From: Simmondsia chinensis
Taxonomy: Eukaryota > Streptophyta > Magnoliopsida > Caryophyllales > Simmondsiaceae
Length of the DNA stretch: 64,000 nucleotides
NCBI GenBank assembly: GCA_018398585.1
Contig: JAGTTD010000007.1
Coordinates: 9,327,320-9,391,319 of the forward strand
Reading direction: 5' to 3'
The stretch's first letter is position 1. Each line of letters starts with the position of its first letter. Both the position numbers and the translations under genes were made by a program. The notes beneath the pieces are model-generated. The model was not told the DNA's origin. It did not search any database and saw nothing but the letters and a program-made list of their open reading frames with translations. Below are positions 1 through 13,900 of this stretch, in pieces.

Positions 1-483
1 AGATAAAATAAGATAAGATAAATACTAACTCAAATAGAAAACTACTTTTGTAAGGATACAATGAAAAACTAAACTAAATAAAACAGCACTGCATCACCAA
101 GTGCAAACACCTTTGGAAGTCAGACTATGCTATGTCAATCCATAAGGTTGATTTCATATTGTCATGACGCTTTGGTTAGGCAGACTATTATACTAAAGGC
201 TACTTCTCATGTATCTGACTATATTTAAACTGACAACCATGTCGGAACCGTGCCAACCATTATTTTGTAACCTAATAGATGAAAATTCGGATAATACTTC
301 TGTGCAAGCTAAAACTTCTAAGAATGCTCATTCCCAGAAACATTTACTACATGTCAATCCCGGGAGGCTGAGCAATAAACAGGAGTCATTTATGTCCATC
401 TCTACTATGTCAACAACTTTTGCAAGAAAGATAAGTCATTCATGGGCTACCAAAAAGACACTGAGAAAAGCAACAGAACATAC

Positions 484-3400
484 TTCTGCATGTACTGCTA
501 CTAGAGTATGCAACAATTCTACAGCTGCATCCCGAACGCCCTGCAATTATAGACCATTTAGCAATTTTTTTCGCACATAATGTCAAGGTAAACAAAACAA
601 TGAATATCCGATTTATTACTTTGACCAAAGGTGCGGCTCCCCACTGAATTCCAGCATCCAACAAATAGTTTACAGCAGCTGTCCTGATCAAACTTGCCTG
701 ATAGGGAAACACAGAAAAGGTTTCAAATGGCCCGAGAATGTATAGAAAGTATTAGCAGTTAAAATCTTGGGTCACAACCCAAGTCTCTGTTACTGACATA
801 AAAAAGTATGCAATAAGAAAATTCAATTTCTATACAAGAGAAAACTCTACCCATCTACCGAAGCTAACAGAGTAGTACATACGAGTACATTTTCCATGTT
901 GCAGTTAATGATGCCAACTCGAATGTCAAAAATTGAATAGAGAGTATAACATAGTCTACATTTTCCAAATCTGTTTCAACCTTCCTCTGGCTTCCCATTG
1001 AACACGCCATTGAAATTAATGATGCTGCATTATATAACTTTCCACATTATTACAGATTCTTTCCTTTTTTTTTGTTTGGGGGGGGGGGGGGGGGGGGGGG
1101 TCGGTCAAAACATTATTGCAAATTCATTTCTCACATGTCTTCTCAGATTCACGTATCATGTCCTTTCAATTTTGGCAAGGCCATGTATGACTGCAGTCTG
1201 TCTAGTCTTTTAGGGCACGTCTATTTTGCAAGGAAATGGGGTTAAAAGTTACCGGGGGAACCATTAACCACCTTCTAACCTTGTTTAGTTTAACCTAAAA
1301 ATATGTCTCATGAAAAAATTTACCACCAAATGGGGGTAAACTATTGCACTGGGAGGAGGGGTAGTGCAGAGCTCACAATCTGAATTTTTTCAGATCTCTG
1401 AAACCGTAGCCAAGCGACCCATATGGAGAAGAATTAGTAACTTTGCATTGTTTCCTATGAGCTTGATGGATTGTACAAAAATGCACTATTGACAGCGCAT
1501 CATAGCATATATAAGCAACAGGTATTTCCGGAAGTGGCTTAGGGATTTAAGGATTGGGAATAGGATGAGAACATACACGGAAAAAGAGACCACATAAACT
1601 GAAGCAAGTAATCCAAATGAGACAAATTCAAAGGACGATTTGCCTTCTTTTTTTTTTTTCCCCCTTTTTGAGGGGGTACCAAGCAGCAAACCGTATAAAT
1701 TATCCAGGAAGTTCAACTGTAATTATTTACCTTGGCAAAAGCATACTGCTCAAGAACCTTATCTTCAAGAGCAGAGAAAGCCATAACCAAATCAACTTTG
1801 TCGCTGTCCTCCTCATCTCTCTCACTGTGAAAGCAAAGCCAAAATATAATATCAGTAAGTGTTGCTCAAGCAGCTCAATGATTAAGGACTAAACTTGTAG
1901 CACCAAATTTGATCAGATATATCAATTGGCTAAAATATCTTGTAAAAGCGGGAGGCTATGAAAGTGAACATGAAGGAAAGCAGCAGCAACAACAACAACA
2001 TACCAAGTGCCTCAAGGACTCCCACATAAGCAGGGTCCAGGAGAGGTGTAATGTACGTAGCCTTACCCCTTCAGGGTTATACCCTAACGAGAGGTTGTTT
2101 CATAAATACATGAAAAGGTCAATATGCTTTGAAAAATTGATAAATACATAAATGCGACTACTGTCTCTGGAAAATTAAGTATCACTCCAAAGAGTACAAG
2201 TGGCCTTTGTAATTTATGCCGATAACAAAATAAAAAATAAGGGAGTTGTTGGGTTTGGTGTAGTGGTTAGGCTACCCATCCCCCAAACATAAGGTCTTGA
2301 ATTCAAAGCTTATCTCCTCCTCCCCCCCAAATAGTGATAGCACTACTTGGGCAATGTTCTATCTTCTTACCATTGTAAAGAAAATAATAATAAATAGCAC
2401 TACCGCTTTCCAAGATCCTAGTTAGCTTTTCTATGATTGGTAATCATATAATTGGCACTTCTTTTTTCTAAAACATATTTCTTCTTTTACTTTTCCGAAG
2501 AAAAAGACAAATTATAAGAGAGAAGAAATGTAAACAATATTAAGGACAAGCTTCCTAAACAGTGAAAGAAGCAAAAAATACAATAGCCACAAGCTAACAA
2601 CAGAAAGCTTTTCAATCTCTCTGCAGATTAATCCAGGTTGTGTCAGTAGAACCTCCAACGCTTTTGTCAAAAGACTTCCCTTTTCCATAAGAAATTCACT
2701 AATGTTTTGTTTGACGCATGGACCTGGACCCTAAAATTGAGTTGAAACTAGAATTGGAATTTAGATCCAAATTATATTGCTTGATTCACTAGTTGGAATT
2801 GGTTTACAATTCCACTATCCAATTTCAGGGAATAGGATTTTAACTAAAAATCATACATTCAAATTCTTTTGGATTGGGGAAAGGATTTGTAATTCCATAC
2901 TAACTTCAATGATCTAAAACCTAAAATGACCCAACTTGATTCACCCCAACCTAAGATTACCCAAAATCGAAAGAATCAACACAATCTAAATTTGACCCAA
3001 AACTCGAGATGACCCAACTTGATCGACATGAACTTGAAATGATTCCATCCAACTTAAACCCCACCTTATCTTACTCGAAGCTCAAAATGACCCAATCCAA
3101 TAATTTTCGTGTTGTAACAACAAGCAAGCTCTACATTGATATTCAATCATTAAAAATGGGAGTTTAGAACTCAACTCTTTCCTTTTTCCATTTTAGTTCT
3201 TGTGACCAATTGAATCAAAAACGCGGTCCAATGATTCTTCAAAGCTAATATCTTTTCCCTAGCGCAATGAAAGAACATAAGAACAGACCACTAACCGGGA
3301 CTGTGACCAAATTTGTTTATATTTGTTGTACAATTCGTAACATAGTTCATCTTTGCAATGTCCAATGTTACTCAAGACCATCAGCAATTGTTGATGGGGA

Positions 3401-5668
3401 TCATCTACACTTCCTGGGGGAAGATCCAGTGACCTCTCTAGGGGCTCCTGAGAATGACCATTAGGCAACTGTGGACTTCCTCTGTTTGATCGCCCTTGAG
3501 AAAGCTCCCCACCAATATGTTCCAGATGACCTGCTCGGCAAGGAAAAGGGAGGCAAGTTTCATGCTTAAGAGTGAACAGCTATGTTTTAAACAAGACAAT
3601 ACAAAAGTAATGTTACAGGCAAAGATTAGAGAGTGCTTATTGGCAAATTAGTTAGTTGTTAGAAGTTAGCTAGTTTTTTAGTTTGTCAGTTGTTTGGCTG
3701 TTCGCCATTTCATGCTTATAAATACACTTCACCTAGATGGATCGTGTGTGAATGAAATACAATTCAGCTCTTCCATCTCTTATGTCAATTTCCCCCCTAC
3801 ACTCTTTATCTCTCTCTCCGTGTCTCCTCTTCTCTCCTCTTCTTGGTCTGATTTCTTTTGTGTCCCTTTTTCCCCTCCATTCTTCCTTCCTTCTCGGTTC
3901 TAGCCTTGTTGCCGCTTCACATACCTTTGCTGCAGCCATAGCTTGTGGACATAAAGATCAAGTTCCTCAATTAGGAAAGAAGAGAGTGAGAGGAAGTGTA
4001 GAGGAATTGATGCAAGAAGAGAATAGAAGAGAAAGGAGAGGAGAAGAGAGAGAGAGAGAGCGAGAGATGGATAAGAAGAGGAATTGGTGTCTTATTACTC
4101 AATGAATACAGCCTAGCAGCCTGGTTGCTGCATATAGCTAGAGGTCCAACTCCTGGTATGCTAACCGAACAAGAAAAAGCAACAACCATATGACCGACTA
4201 GACCAACAACCTAGCATAAATCCAAAAGAATGAAACATAATCCCTATGATAACAATCCCCTTTAACAGTCTCCTTTTCACGGTTGAAAGGAGAAGAAATA
4301 TTTAGGAGAAGAAGCATGAATTGCAGCTTGAATTCCACAAGGATCAAACGTGAGAATAACTTTCCAACCAAATGTAAAGAACCATATTCAAATACGGCTC
4401 ACTATCAACAAGTAATATGCTGCCAGGCCCTCCTCACCTCTTTTGAAATAATACTGATCCAGAAAAATGAAAGCAATTTCAGCAAATATCATCATTTGTT
4501 CTGGTTTGAGCCGGACCAATGGATGTCATAGTTGCGGGAGTATATCGCCCACTGTTGAATTTTGCAAACGGGTAGCTTTTAACTTCGGCTCATTAGCTAC
4601 TTTCAAACTATATCCCAAGAAACCTTCTGAACTTGTTCCTCACATTTTCATTAATTTGACAATCAAAATCTTCACCACAAGCTTGTACAACTCATCTTCT
4701 CATTTCATTTCATTTCATTTCACCTTGTATAGCATCAATTTTCTTAAGAAGCCCAGTTCCAACAGTACAACGACAACAACAGTCCCAGTGCCCCAAGGGC
4801 TCCCGCCTAAGCCCAGTTCCAACATTAATATCAGTAATCGCACCAAGTTTAGTAGAATCCGCACTCAAAATAACCTCCTCAGGTGACAGCCTCATCAAAA
4901 TGATCAACTTTTACTCTAGCAAAGCTCAAAGTTGATCTCCTCCACAATTTAGGCTCGAGGCTCGGAAATCATATTTCCAAATAACAGTCACATATGGCTC
5001 TTCCGCACAAGGAAAATGCAGAAATCGCAAAAACTCAATTTAACCTCATGAATTGATGATGACATCAGTTGAAGTCTTTCGGTACTGGCCATAAAGAGAA
5101 AATATTTGGTAAAGCAAATTCTCATTTATCAAATAAAGGACATTGAAGATGTTCAGCAACAAAGTAGCAATGCTGGCCATGGTGGACTAACAATTCGAGA
5201 CTTCGAAGCAATTCCCAACCTCTGAAAATCAAATTCAGTTCTCTGATATTAAATTCAAATCGCCAAAGGACAAATTCAAGCTCCAAGACTTGAATCAGAC
5301 TTCTGAAAGTTGAATAAAACATTCGAAACCTTCAAAAAGGTATCCAGTTTGAAACTCCAAAAGAAAATGCCAACTAGTACACGCAAAGTTGCAGAACAAG
5401 TTATTGAGAAATAAGCCACATGCGACCGAGCTTCGAGCACAACAAAGTCAATTTCATGCTTGAGAATCAATAACTCCAATCAGCAAAAATTCATTACCTA
5501 TCAAGACAAGTTTTTCCAAAGTGAAATTCAATTTTGTCTCAGTATAGGATCATTGCTCTGACACTACTGTTACAATTCGTCCAACATGACTACACAATAG
5601 CTGACAAACAGACCCAGGGAAGGGAAAATTAGATGAAAGAAGAGTAGGGGGCAGGGGGATGAGGAAGG

Positions 5669-5704
<36 letters not shown>

Positions 5705-8700
5705 AATTGAAAGTAAGAAGAGAAGAGAAAAGAAAAGAAGGGAGAGAGGAGACCAAAAGCGAGAAAAAGAGAGAGGCGTTGGAGTAAGAAGAGGCATTGG
5801 TGTCCTATTACTCAATGAATACAATCTTTCAACCTATTTGCTATTTATAACTTGAAATCCAATTCCTGGAATGCCTAGAAAACAAAAAAAAGCAACAATC
5901 AGATTACCTACTAGCTCCACAACCTTATAGAACTTCACAAGAATGCATAAGATCCCAATGGCGCCAATGTCCAATGCAACTTCTAGAAGGACAATAGCTA
6001 AAATCTGTATCAGATAACTCACAAATTCTTTTTCTTTCGGTAGGCAAGTACTGGGGGAGAGAACTTCAACCTAGGCCATCAACATTGTAAGTGTTTTTTA
6101 CTACTAAACCAAGACCTCCTTGGCTCTACTCATAGAATCAGTAATGAAAATTTGACTAATTTGAATGAAGGACGAAGGAGAAGAAAAAATGTGTTGTCTA
6201 CATACCAGCAAAATCAAGAAAACAATTCAAAAATGCAAGCCTGACAGATTCTTGAATTTCTTGGAATTGAACAAAAACATCTTCTGTCTTGGCAGCTTCA
6301 CTCTTTAATGCCTGAATCATCCTGGAAACAGCATAATATGAGAGAACATATCATAAGTGCAAGTAACTAGGTGAGAAAGTATCATCATACAGAAAAGATA
6401 GACATCATGCCACATAAAGGAAGAAAGACGTGATGAGATCAATAACCATACCTAGTGCTGTATCAAGGTTCAAGTCATAAACTTTTAAATTAGATTTTAC
6501 ATCTCTTAGGGTGTAATCTGCCACTTCCTCGTCCTGGAGATATCAGGGAAATGTGTAACAACTTGACATGTCATCAGTCAATTGATTTGCCTCACATTTA
6601 TGTAAAAAGTTGATTAAATTTTGCTAATCTTTTATTTCCATAAGCCCCACGCCATTGGAATATATTTAGTAACAACGCAAAAGTGAGGACAAATATGATC
6701 AAATAAAGACTGAGGACAAAAGACGGGGAATGTTTAAGCAACAGGTCCAAGAACTAGCAATATCAAAAAAGTACAGCAGCATAACTTCCACTCCTACAGA
6801 GATTAATGACAACATATCATTACAAGTTCTCGGGAATTGTTTTAAGCTGTGACTTCAATCTCCTAAAGATTTCTCATAAAAAGAATAGCAGAAAAACCGA
6901 ACAACCACCCCAAGCTCTCTAATATGATAAATGGGCCTCTATTTTTCATCACTTCAAGGTTCATCCTAATATAATAGATTTTGTGATAAAAATCGTATCC
7001 ATGGACTACCCATCTCATCATGAAAGTAATGACAGCAACTGTTGGGGAATCAAATAGGCAGTTGCATTACATAAAAGCTAACGTCATGAGTTTTAAGTTG
7101 TTTGTTATGTGATTACTGTAATAAAATTTTACCTTCCTAATTTGAATCCATATTACACATTTAATATATTTTATTTATTAAAATATAGTCCTAGATGTGT
7201 TTACGTGTTAACAGAAAGTAATGAATATGTGCCCTTTTATTCATTTTTCAAAATACTGGGCTCAAAAGCAATTAATATTGCCTAAAAAACCAACCCGATC
7301 ACATAATTAGTTATGCAAAATCTGCGACAGCTGTGACATGTCTTCACACCACTATTTGATTTCAAGGCAAGGGGAGTATTTCAGATTCAGTGGGAAGATT
7401 CTTCAATAACATAAAATAATTTAGACAAATTGACTATAGTCACAAGACACATTTATAGCGTCAGGATCGTTTTCAAATTGGCTATTACATTTTTAACATG
7501 CTACCATCAAAGGAAAAACATGGGCATGGAGCTGCACACGCATGCACATCCACATGCACAAGTGCAGACAGCCCCACAGCCCCAGAAAACACACATGCGA
7601 CATGACCCTCCACACACTGACACAGGAAAAATCAAATGCTCCAAAGAGAAAATACGAGTGAAAGTGGGAATAATATGTTTGACAAAAAAAAAAAAAAAAA
7701 AAAGCCAAAGCATTAATATCTCACGAACTTAAAGTTTGGGTTGATTGAGGTAAGGGGGCACAATAAGCCAGACAAGAAAAAGATAGGGCAACAAGCAAAA
7801 AAGGGCTAAACTAATGAGTCCGGCATCAACAACCAATCAGCAAAAGGTCAAATGAGAGAGGGGAGGGGGGGAGCGCAAAAAATGAGGAAAAAAGATGCGA
7901 AAGTAGCACAAATCCAGAAAACCCACAGGGGAATGCAGGAATCCCTTCGACAGAGAGGAAAATCCAAGTTCATACACAATACGCATAAATTAAAGTGAAG
8001 AAGCATACATAATTATCTGATCTGTTGCTGAGACTATAATTGAACGAAATGCCAGAGGTAGGTAAGAAATTGTGTATGGCGACTTGTTTCTCTCAATTAT
8101 AGAAACTGGGACCCATGTTTCATCTTTTGACAGCTCATATGTGGATGTTCTCATCCATGAACAAAGCCTTAGAATATAAGTTTTTGAAACTTCAGCATGA
8201 ACTGCTCTCAGGGTTGCAACTGCTAAGACAGAATACAAAGTATTAGAATAGTTTGAGATAACGGAAGATGGATGCTGTGAGAGTCATTGAATGAATACAT
8301 ACCAGCAATGGCAGGCGCAGAATCTTTAACATCTAAAGCTTGGCAAGCTCTGGAGATCTCCTTTATCGCATCACTCATGTACGGAAGTAGTATATTAGAT
8401 TCTTCAAATTCACGGAATGTGTTGAGGACCTGCATAAAAGGGCATTGCTATGACATTAAACACGCAATAATACATGTATAGAAAAGCTTCCAAGATGCAG
8501 AACCATGAGAAGACAGCCATTTTTTAGTAACATAAGCTATCAATAAGTCAGATACGGGGTCAAAAGGCTCCATCTTCTGAGAAAAATTCCAAGCGTTTCC
8601 AGTCAGATAATTATCAGGTAATAGTGATCTGCATGCACCAATACTAGACAAGTACAAAGACAGTAGATACAAGCACGTCAGAGGCTTACAATACATAGAT

Positions 8701-10924
8701 CACATCAATAACAAAGGATCAAAATGCCAAATTAGGTGCTATACGTCAGCAATCAAAAGCTGGTAACACATTGTCAGATGGGCATCATCATTTTCATAAT
8801 CAAATCTTGGAAGTTTATTTAAGAGAAATTTTCTATGCTGATGCTTCACAACTAGAAGATCGAGAATAAAAACTCAATACATAAGATCAATTTCTGTAGA
8901 CAAGCAAAACAGCAAAGATCACAAGTCTAGGTGGACCAAAACACAGACATGTGACATGAAAGGACAAGTGCACAAAATTTTCAGGTACATAAAAGGAAGG
9001 GCAAAATGATATGTCTTTATACCCAGAGCCATGTCAATTTGTTAGACTGAGCAAACAAGCATTGATGTGCGAAACATAAGCAGAGGAACAAAAGCAAACA
9101 CTGTAAAGAAACACAAAAGCAGAAGCTATTTGAAGGAAAGAACAGTATGTCAGATATTTGGGAAGCTGGTTCAATCAAAGTAAAGACAACTAGAAGAATC
9201 AGAATATTTACAATGCTGTGGACAAAAGAAAGGAGCAAGGTGGAACTCTATTGGCCTATTTCCACAACAATAAAAAAAGAGCGTATTAATGACACGAGAA
9301 AGATAACATATGTAATTCCTTTCTTATCCTTTCTCTAAGATAAAAGAGAGACCTTTTATCCTTGCCTTTCCAGATTCCTCTCTTCCCCTTCCCCCCCCCC
9401 CCCCCCGGCTCAACAATTCTTTAGAGAATATTTACCTCATATTTAGGAATTAACAGCTGTGAACTAGAAAGAGAGACTGAGTGAGAGAATGTTATTAAGA
9501 CGACATCTAAGCTAAATAAACAAGCATTGACCGTATGCCCAATGGTGTCATGGTTATGGAGTCAAAAAAAAAAGAGGGCGTTGAAGCAGGGTGGTATGCC
9601 TGTAATAGTTAAAGATAATTGCCATTACATAACAATGTCGTGGCCTGCCACTTAATTCCACGACTATGAGCACAGAGTTTCCACACATATCCATGAAATA
9701 AATTTCCAAGGGTTACAGGTCTGCGAACGTCTGGCTAAAACCAGCTCCTCAAGCACTCAAATAGAATAAAAATCAACTCCAACAACCTAAATAACATTTT
9801 CACCATGTTTTGCCATCTAGAAGTATTTCACTCTCAGCTGGTACACAGCATACAATCCAATCACGGTTCAGTCATGTCAAAATTGCAGTGTCGCAAACAT
9901 GACTTGAATGATTACGATGGATATTTTAAAGGAACATAAGTTGCTTTTAAGCCAGACATTTGCAAAAATTATGAATGAATAATCATACAGTATTAATTTT
10001 GTATATGCCTTGATAGTGTTCAACATGTATATACATTGACAAACGTCTTTTCAATAAAGAGATACAATCTACATATGTTATGTAGGTCATTACAAAAGTA
10101 TCTTTACGTAACAGACAATCATATGATAACTAGCCCAAAAATGATAGTTGCGCGTACTCCTAAATTGCTAGCACTTAATACTGCGCGACTCAACATTTCA
10201 AACTCAAATTCGGGTTTCAATGTGCATCAAACTTAGAGGAAACTCAATTGAAACAATGGTCAAATGGTTTCAACAGGAAGAGACACATTAGATGATTTTT
10301 TTTTCCATTAATTATATCACTGAAGCCGACATGTGATTTTTCAAAAAACCAGATACAACACTTTGGGGATACTTTACTTCAAAATTATGTATTTTTTAGA
10401 TATATATCCATATAATTGAAAAAACATGATTTCTCATCAAAGTAATAATCAATTATTTACACATTGGTATCACACAATTAGAAAGCACGGTACCATAAAA
10501 TTAACAACTAAATAAAGCAACATTTTAGAGTTGTAGACAAAATGCAACATAAACTTCATTGGACCCAATATGGCGCATTTTGTGTTCTACTTATCCATAT
10601 TTTCTATAGATATACAATCCACCCACATTAACAAAAAAACACTTATACTAAGTTTGTCACTACTGCTGATATTTGGGCTCCATTTTTGAGATCTTATTCA
10701 CTAGGCTACTCAATTATCTTTGTTATTGCTTACTATTGATCTTGTATTAATAAATTATGTTTCACCAGTTCAATTAATGACATGTATATATAACTCATAG
10801 GTGTTGGTGTAGTGGTTTGTCTCCCAACACCCCAAGAAAGAGGTCTTATCAAAGCTCAGCACTCCCCTAAGGGTTGGTTTCCCACTTTCCCTCTCTAGGG
10901 AAGTTGTTGTACTCCCTATGAATG

Positions 10925-10958
<34 letters not shown>

Positions 10959-13900
10959 TACTTTCAAGCTCCCCATCTTAGAAACTTCTATGAATGCTTA
11001 CTCCCTTGTTTCCGCTTTTGCTTCACACAAGTATGCTCATAACCAATTACATAACGGCCCTTGATTCTATCATTCACAGTTAAGCATTTAAGTTTTCTAT
11101 CATTCAAAGTTAAGCATTTAGGTTTTCTTGGTACCATCACTTCTATCAACATAACAACTGAATTCATGCTTGACACAAAAAACACTAACCTAGTTCTCTT
11201 TACTATTTCAGAAGGGCAACCAACGTTCAGTAACTATATGGCCTGCATATCCACTTGGACAGGATAAAACATTACAAAACCAGAGTCACATTCCTCGAGA
11301 TTACCCATACAGAATAAATTTCAAGTACAAGGTCTGTAAATCCTGCATACCGCGTAGCAAACATTATGTAAAATGCTGATATTCCCCGGCCCCTTGTAGA
11401 AGAGAAGCTTAACCATAAAATGCATCCGACCTCTACTTAATTTCAGAAATCAAAGGACAAAGTCACTTACTTGCAGAGGAAAGAAAGAACAAGAAAAGAA
11501 GTGCCTATTCACCAGAAGAATAAAATGGAATGAAAAAGAACTAATAAGAGTCTCACAGGCTCAGAGGGTTAATGATACAATATATGATACAGGAAAGCAA
11601 CTTACAACCATAGAAGAAAGTTCAATAACCGAGCGGCTCAACAGAGACAACATACCTTAACTTCATACAGAGAAATGGTACTCCGCATCATTCCAGAAAC
11701 TTCATCAAGAGAATGACTTGAGTATTTTGCCTCTCCAACTTCGATCTTATTTACTGAAGCATTAGTATTTGAATCTGCAGTAACTTGGGAAGACTGAAAC
11801 AAACTACACTCAGTTATTTCCAGTACTTCATCTGAGAGGACATAATCACAAGTCCAACTCTATAAATAGAAGCTAAATGAAATCAACAGCATGTCCTTGG
11901 TATCCCCTAAAAAGTCTTGTTTATCAATGTAACATCCAAACGTTGTACATTTTTAAGTCCAAAGTTCGTTTTATTAGTCCATAAATATCAAAAGAAAAAA
12001 AAAAAAAAAGAAAGAAAGAAATAACCACATCAAAACGGACAAACTAGTTCACAAGGGTCTATATGAGAGGCAAAGGAGAATAACCTCATTAAAAAGGGTA
12101 CTCCATTGCACAACGCTCCCACCTAACTGAAGAATAACGAATGATGAATAAAATTAAGTTGATGAAACAGGAAGTCGTATATTTTCAGCAAGATGTTATG
12201 ACTAAACCATAAAGACATCAAAAAAGGCAAGCAAGAATACTCTATTCACCATCATTTTCGAATACATAGCAGGGCCGTCGTTACTCGGAAAAATACCTCA
12301 CAGAGATCACACGAAGTGCCTACATACCAAGCACCTAGCACAGATCATCTTGTCTAAAGTCCATTGAAGGACTCTACATTAAGAAACCTAAGCAATTCAC
12401 ACCAAAAAGAATGTCTTCCCAGGTTCACCCTTCCATTATTAGTACCTCCTAGCACCACATGCACCTCTAAAAACCCCCAAAATTAAACAATGACAGGATT
12501 TCTTGCAAAAAGAGAGAAAATTTGAAACTGTTCCTTTTATTTGGGAAAAAAGAAATGAATGGTGACAGGTCTTAGGAGAGAAAAGAGAAAGAAAGGGTAT
12601 CAATTTTGTGATTGTCTGCCATTTTACAGTAACAGGTTTTGCCCAAATAGACCAAATGGTGCATAGCAGAATGCTGAAGAACTTTTCCTGTACCAGTTCC
12701 TCGAAGCCATGAACTTCTCAGGACTTAAATCTGGCGTTAACAATCTTCAGAACTCGAATCTCCAACAGTTAAAGAATATGACAAATAAAAGAGAAGACCA
12801 AGCGCGAGAATTTTGCATCACTTCACAATGGATGCAGAAATCTGGAGACAATTCCATATTGGGCTTCTTTGAACATACTTTTTGAGTCAATCCAACTAGG
12901 AACAATCGTTCACATGGAAATATAAACAACTTTGAGGATATCTTGTCCTTGAAACATTGCACATTATTTTTCTCTGCGTACAAGTTCTTTTCTATAGGCA
13001 AATGGAAACATGAATTCTAATGGATTCAAAATCACTGAATGATAGCAGTGGGTAGAAGGAAAATATCATAACAAGCACCACAAGTAAGATTGAGGCAAAT
13101 ACATCAAAAGCCCCCTTAACTTTTGCTTCAAATCAATGAACTTTTAATTTCATCAGACAAATCTCCTAAACGATCAATTTATTTTAGTTAAGACTCCTTG
13201 TTGCAATTCCATTCAAAATTTCTAACTCCATAGACACCAAGATAACATGAGCATCACATCATTTTTTAAACCTAGAACGTGCGTGCATGTGCTTTTTGCT
13301 GTTAATAGTAGAAAAGTTTGGACAAACTCACAACAGGGCCGGGGGGGTGCTCAACTGATGTTAATTGATAATTTTTTTGAGCATAGATGTTAATCAATAA
13401 TTCAAGGATGCCATTAATGAAATTAAAGGTCCAAAGGGATGTACTAATGTCAAGCAACAGTTCAAGGGTCTGTAAGGTATTTAATGCCAGATTGGCATCC
13501 AAGAGATGATATTTGGAGCCAAGGCAATTATAATTCCAACTGTCCTAGGAATTTTAAATGCATACATGATATCGAAGATATTTCCTTTTGGCAGATAATC
13601 AAGGAATACTACATACTACCAACCTTCAAAATTTTGCTACACAGAGACAATCACATGACCATCTGCAATAAGTAAAAATAAGAAAAGACCAAAAACCACA
13701 GTAAAGACTGGAGCTGTTCAACGCCAAAAGAGATAGGATGTAGATATAGAAAATTCCATCTTCTTATTCTTCTTTTGTGCAAAGCTCATGGAAATTGGCT
13801 CATATGCTAATCCTTGGATCAACAAAAAATGAGTACCTTACAATAGACACTCATACACACACAAGCATTTGACTTCTGGAACAACTACGCACCCTTTTTC

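Larger units (their letters stand above)
3960..5966 (-). mobile_element. Non-coding, non-autonomous LTR element in SEC5 intron 14
   Basis: Two direct repeats flank a non-coding middle. The right repeat (5568-5966) is the 5' LTR on the minus strand: it ends in TTGTAACA and is followed by a primer-binding-like TAGTGTCAGAGC (5555-5566), close to the initiator-Met site TGGTATCAGAGC. It carries TTATAAATA (about 5844-5852) before TTGTATTCATTGAG. The left repeat (about 3960-4254) is the partial 3' LTR; it starts TGTTATCATAGG after a purine tract AAAGGGGAT. Shared core: ATTACTCAATGAATACA at both 4096 and 5808. The middle holds no gag or pol, so this resembles a TRIM or LARD element, sense to SEC5. 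Confidence 0.6.

Noticed and set aside
209..580. Protein of 123 residues on the plus strand
   Set aside because: It runs antisense across a SEC5 exon and flanking intron, with no recognisable domain.
1214..1400. MITE in SEC5 intron 16
   Set aside because: Some GGGG/CCCC-rich phrases looked terminal but no inverted repeats or duplication could be matched.
2241..2380. Functional tRNA gene
   Set aside because: A- and B-box-like words are present but no cloverleaf, anticodon arm or acceptor stem can be formed by eye. It fits a SINE head better. The same applies to 10801, 14049, 16237 and 58245.
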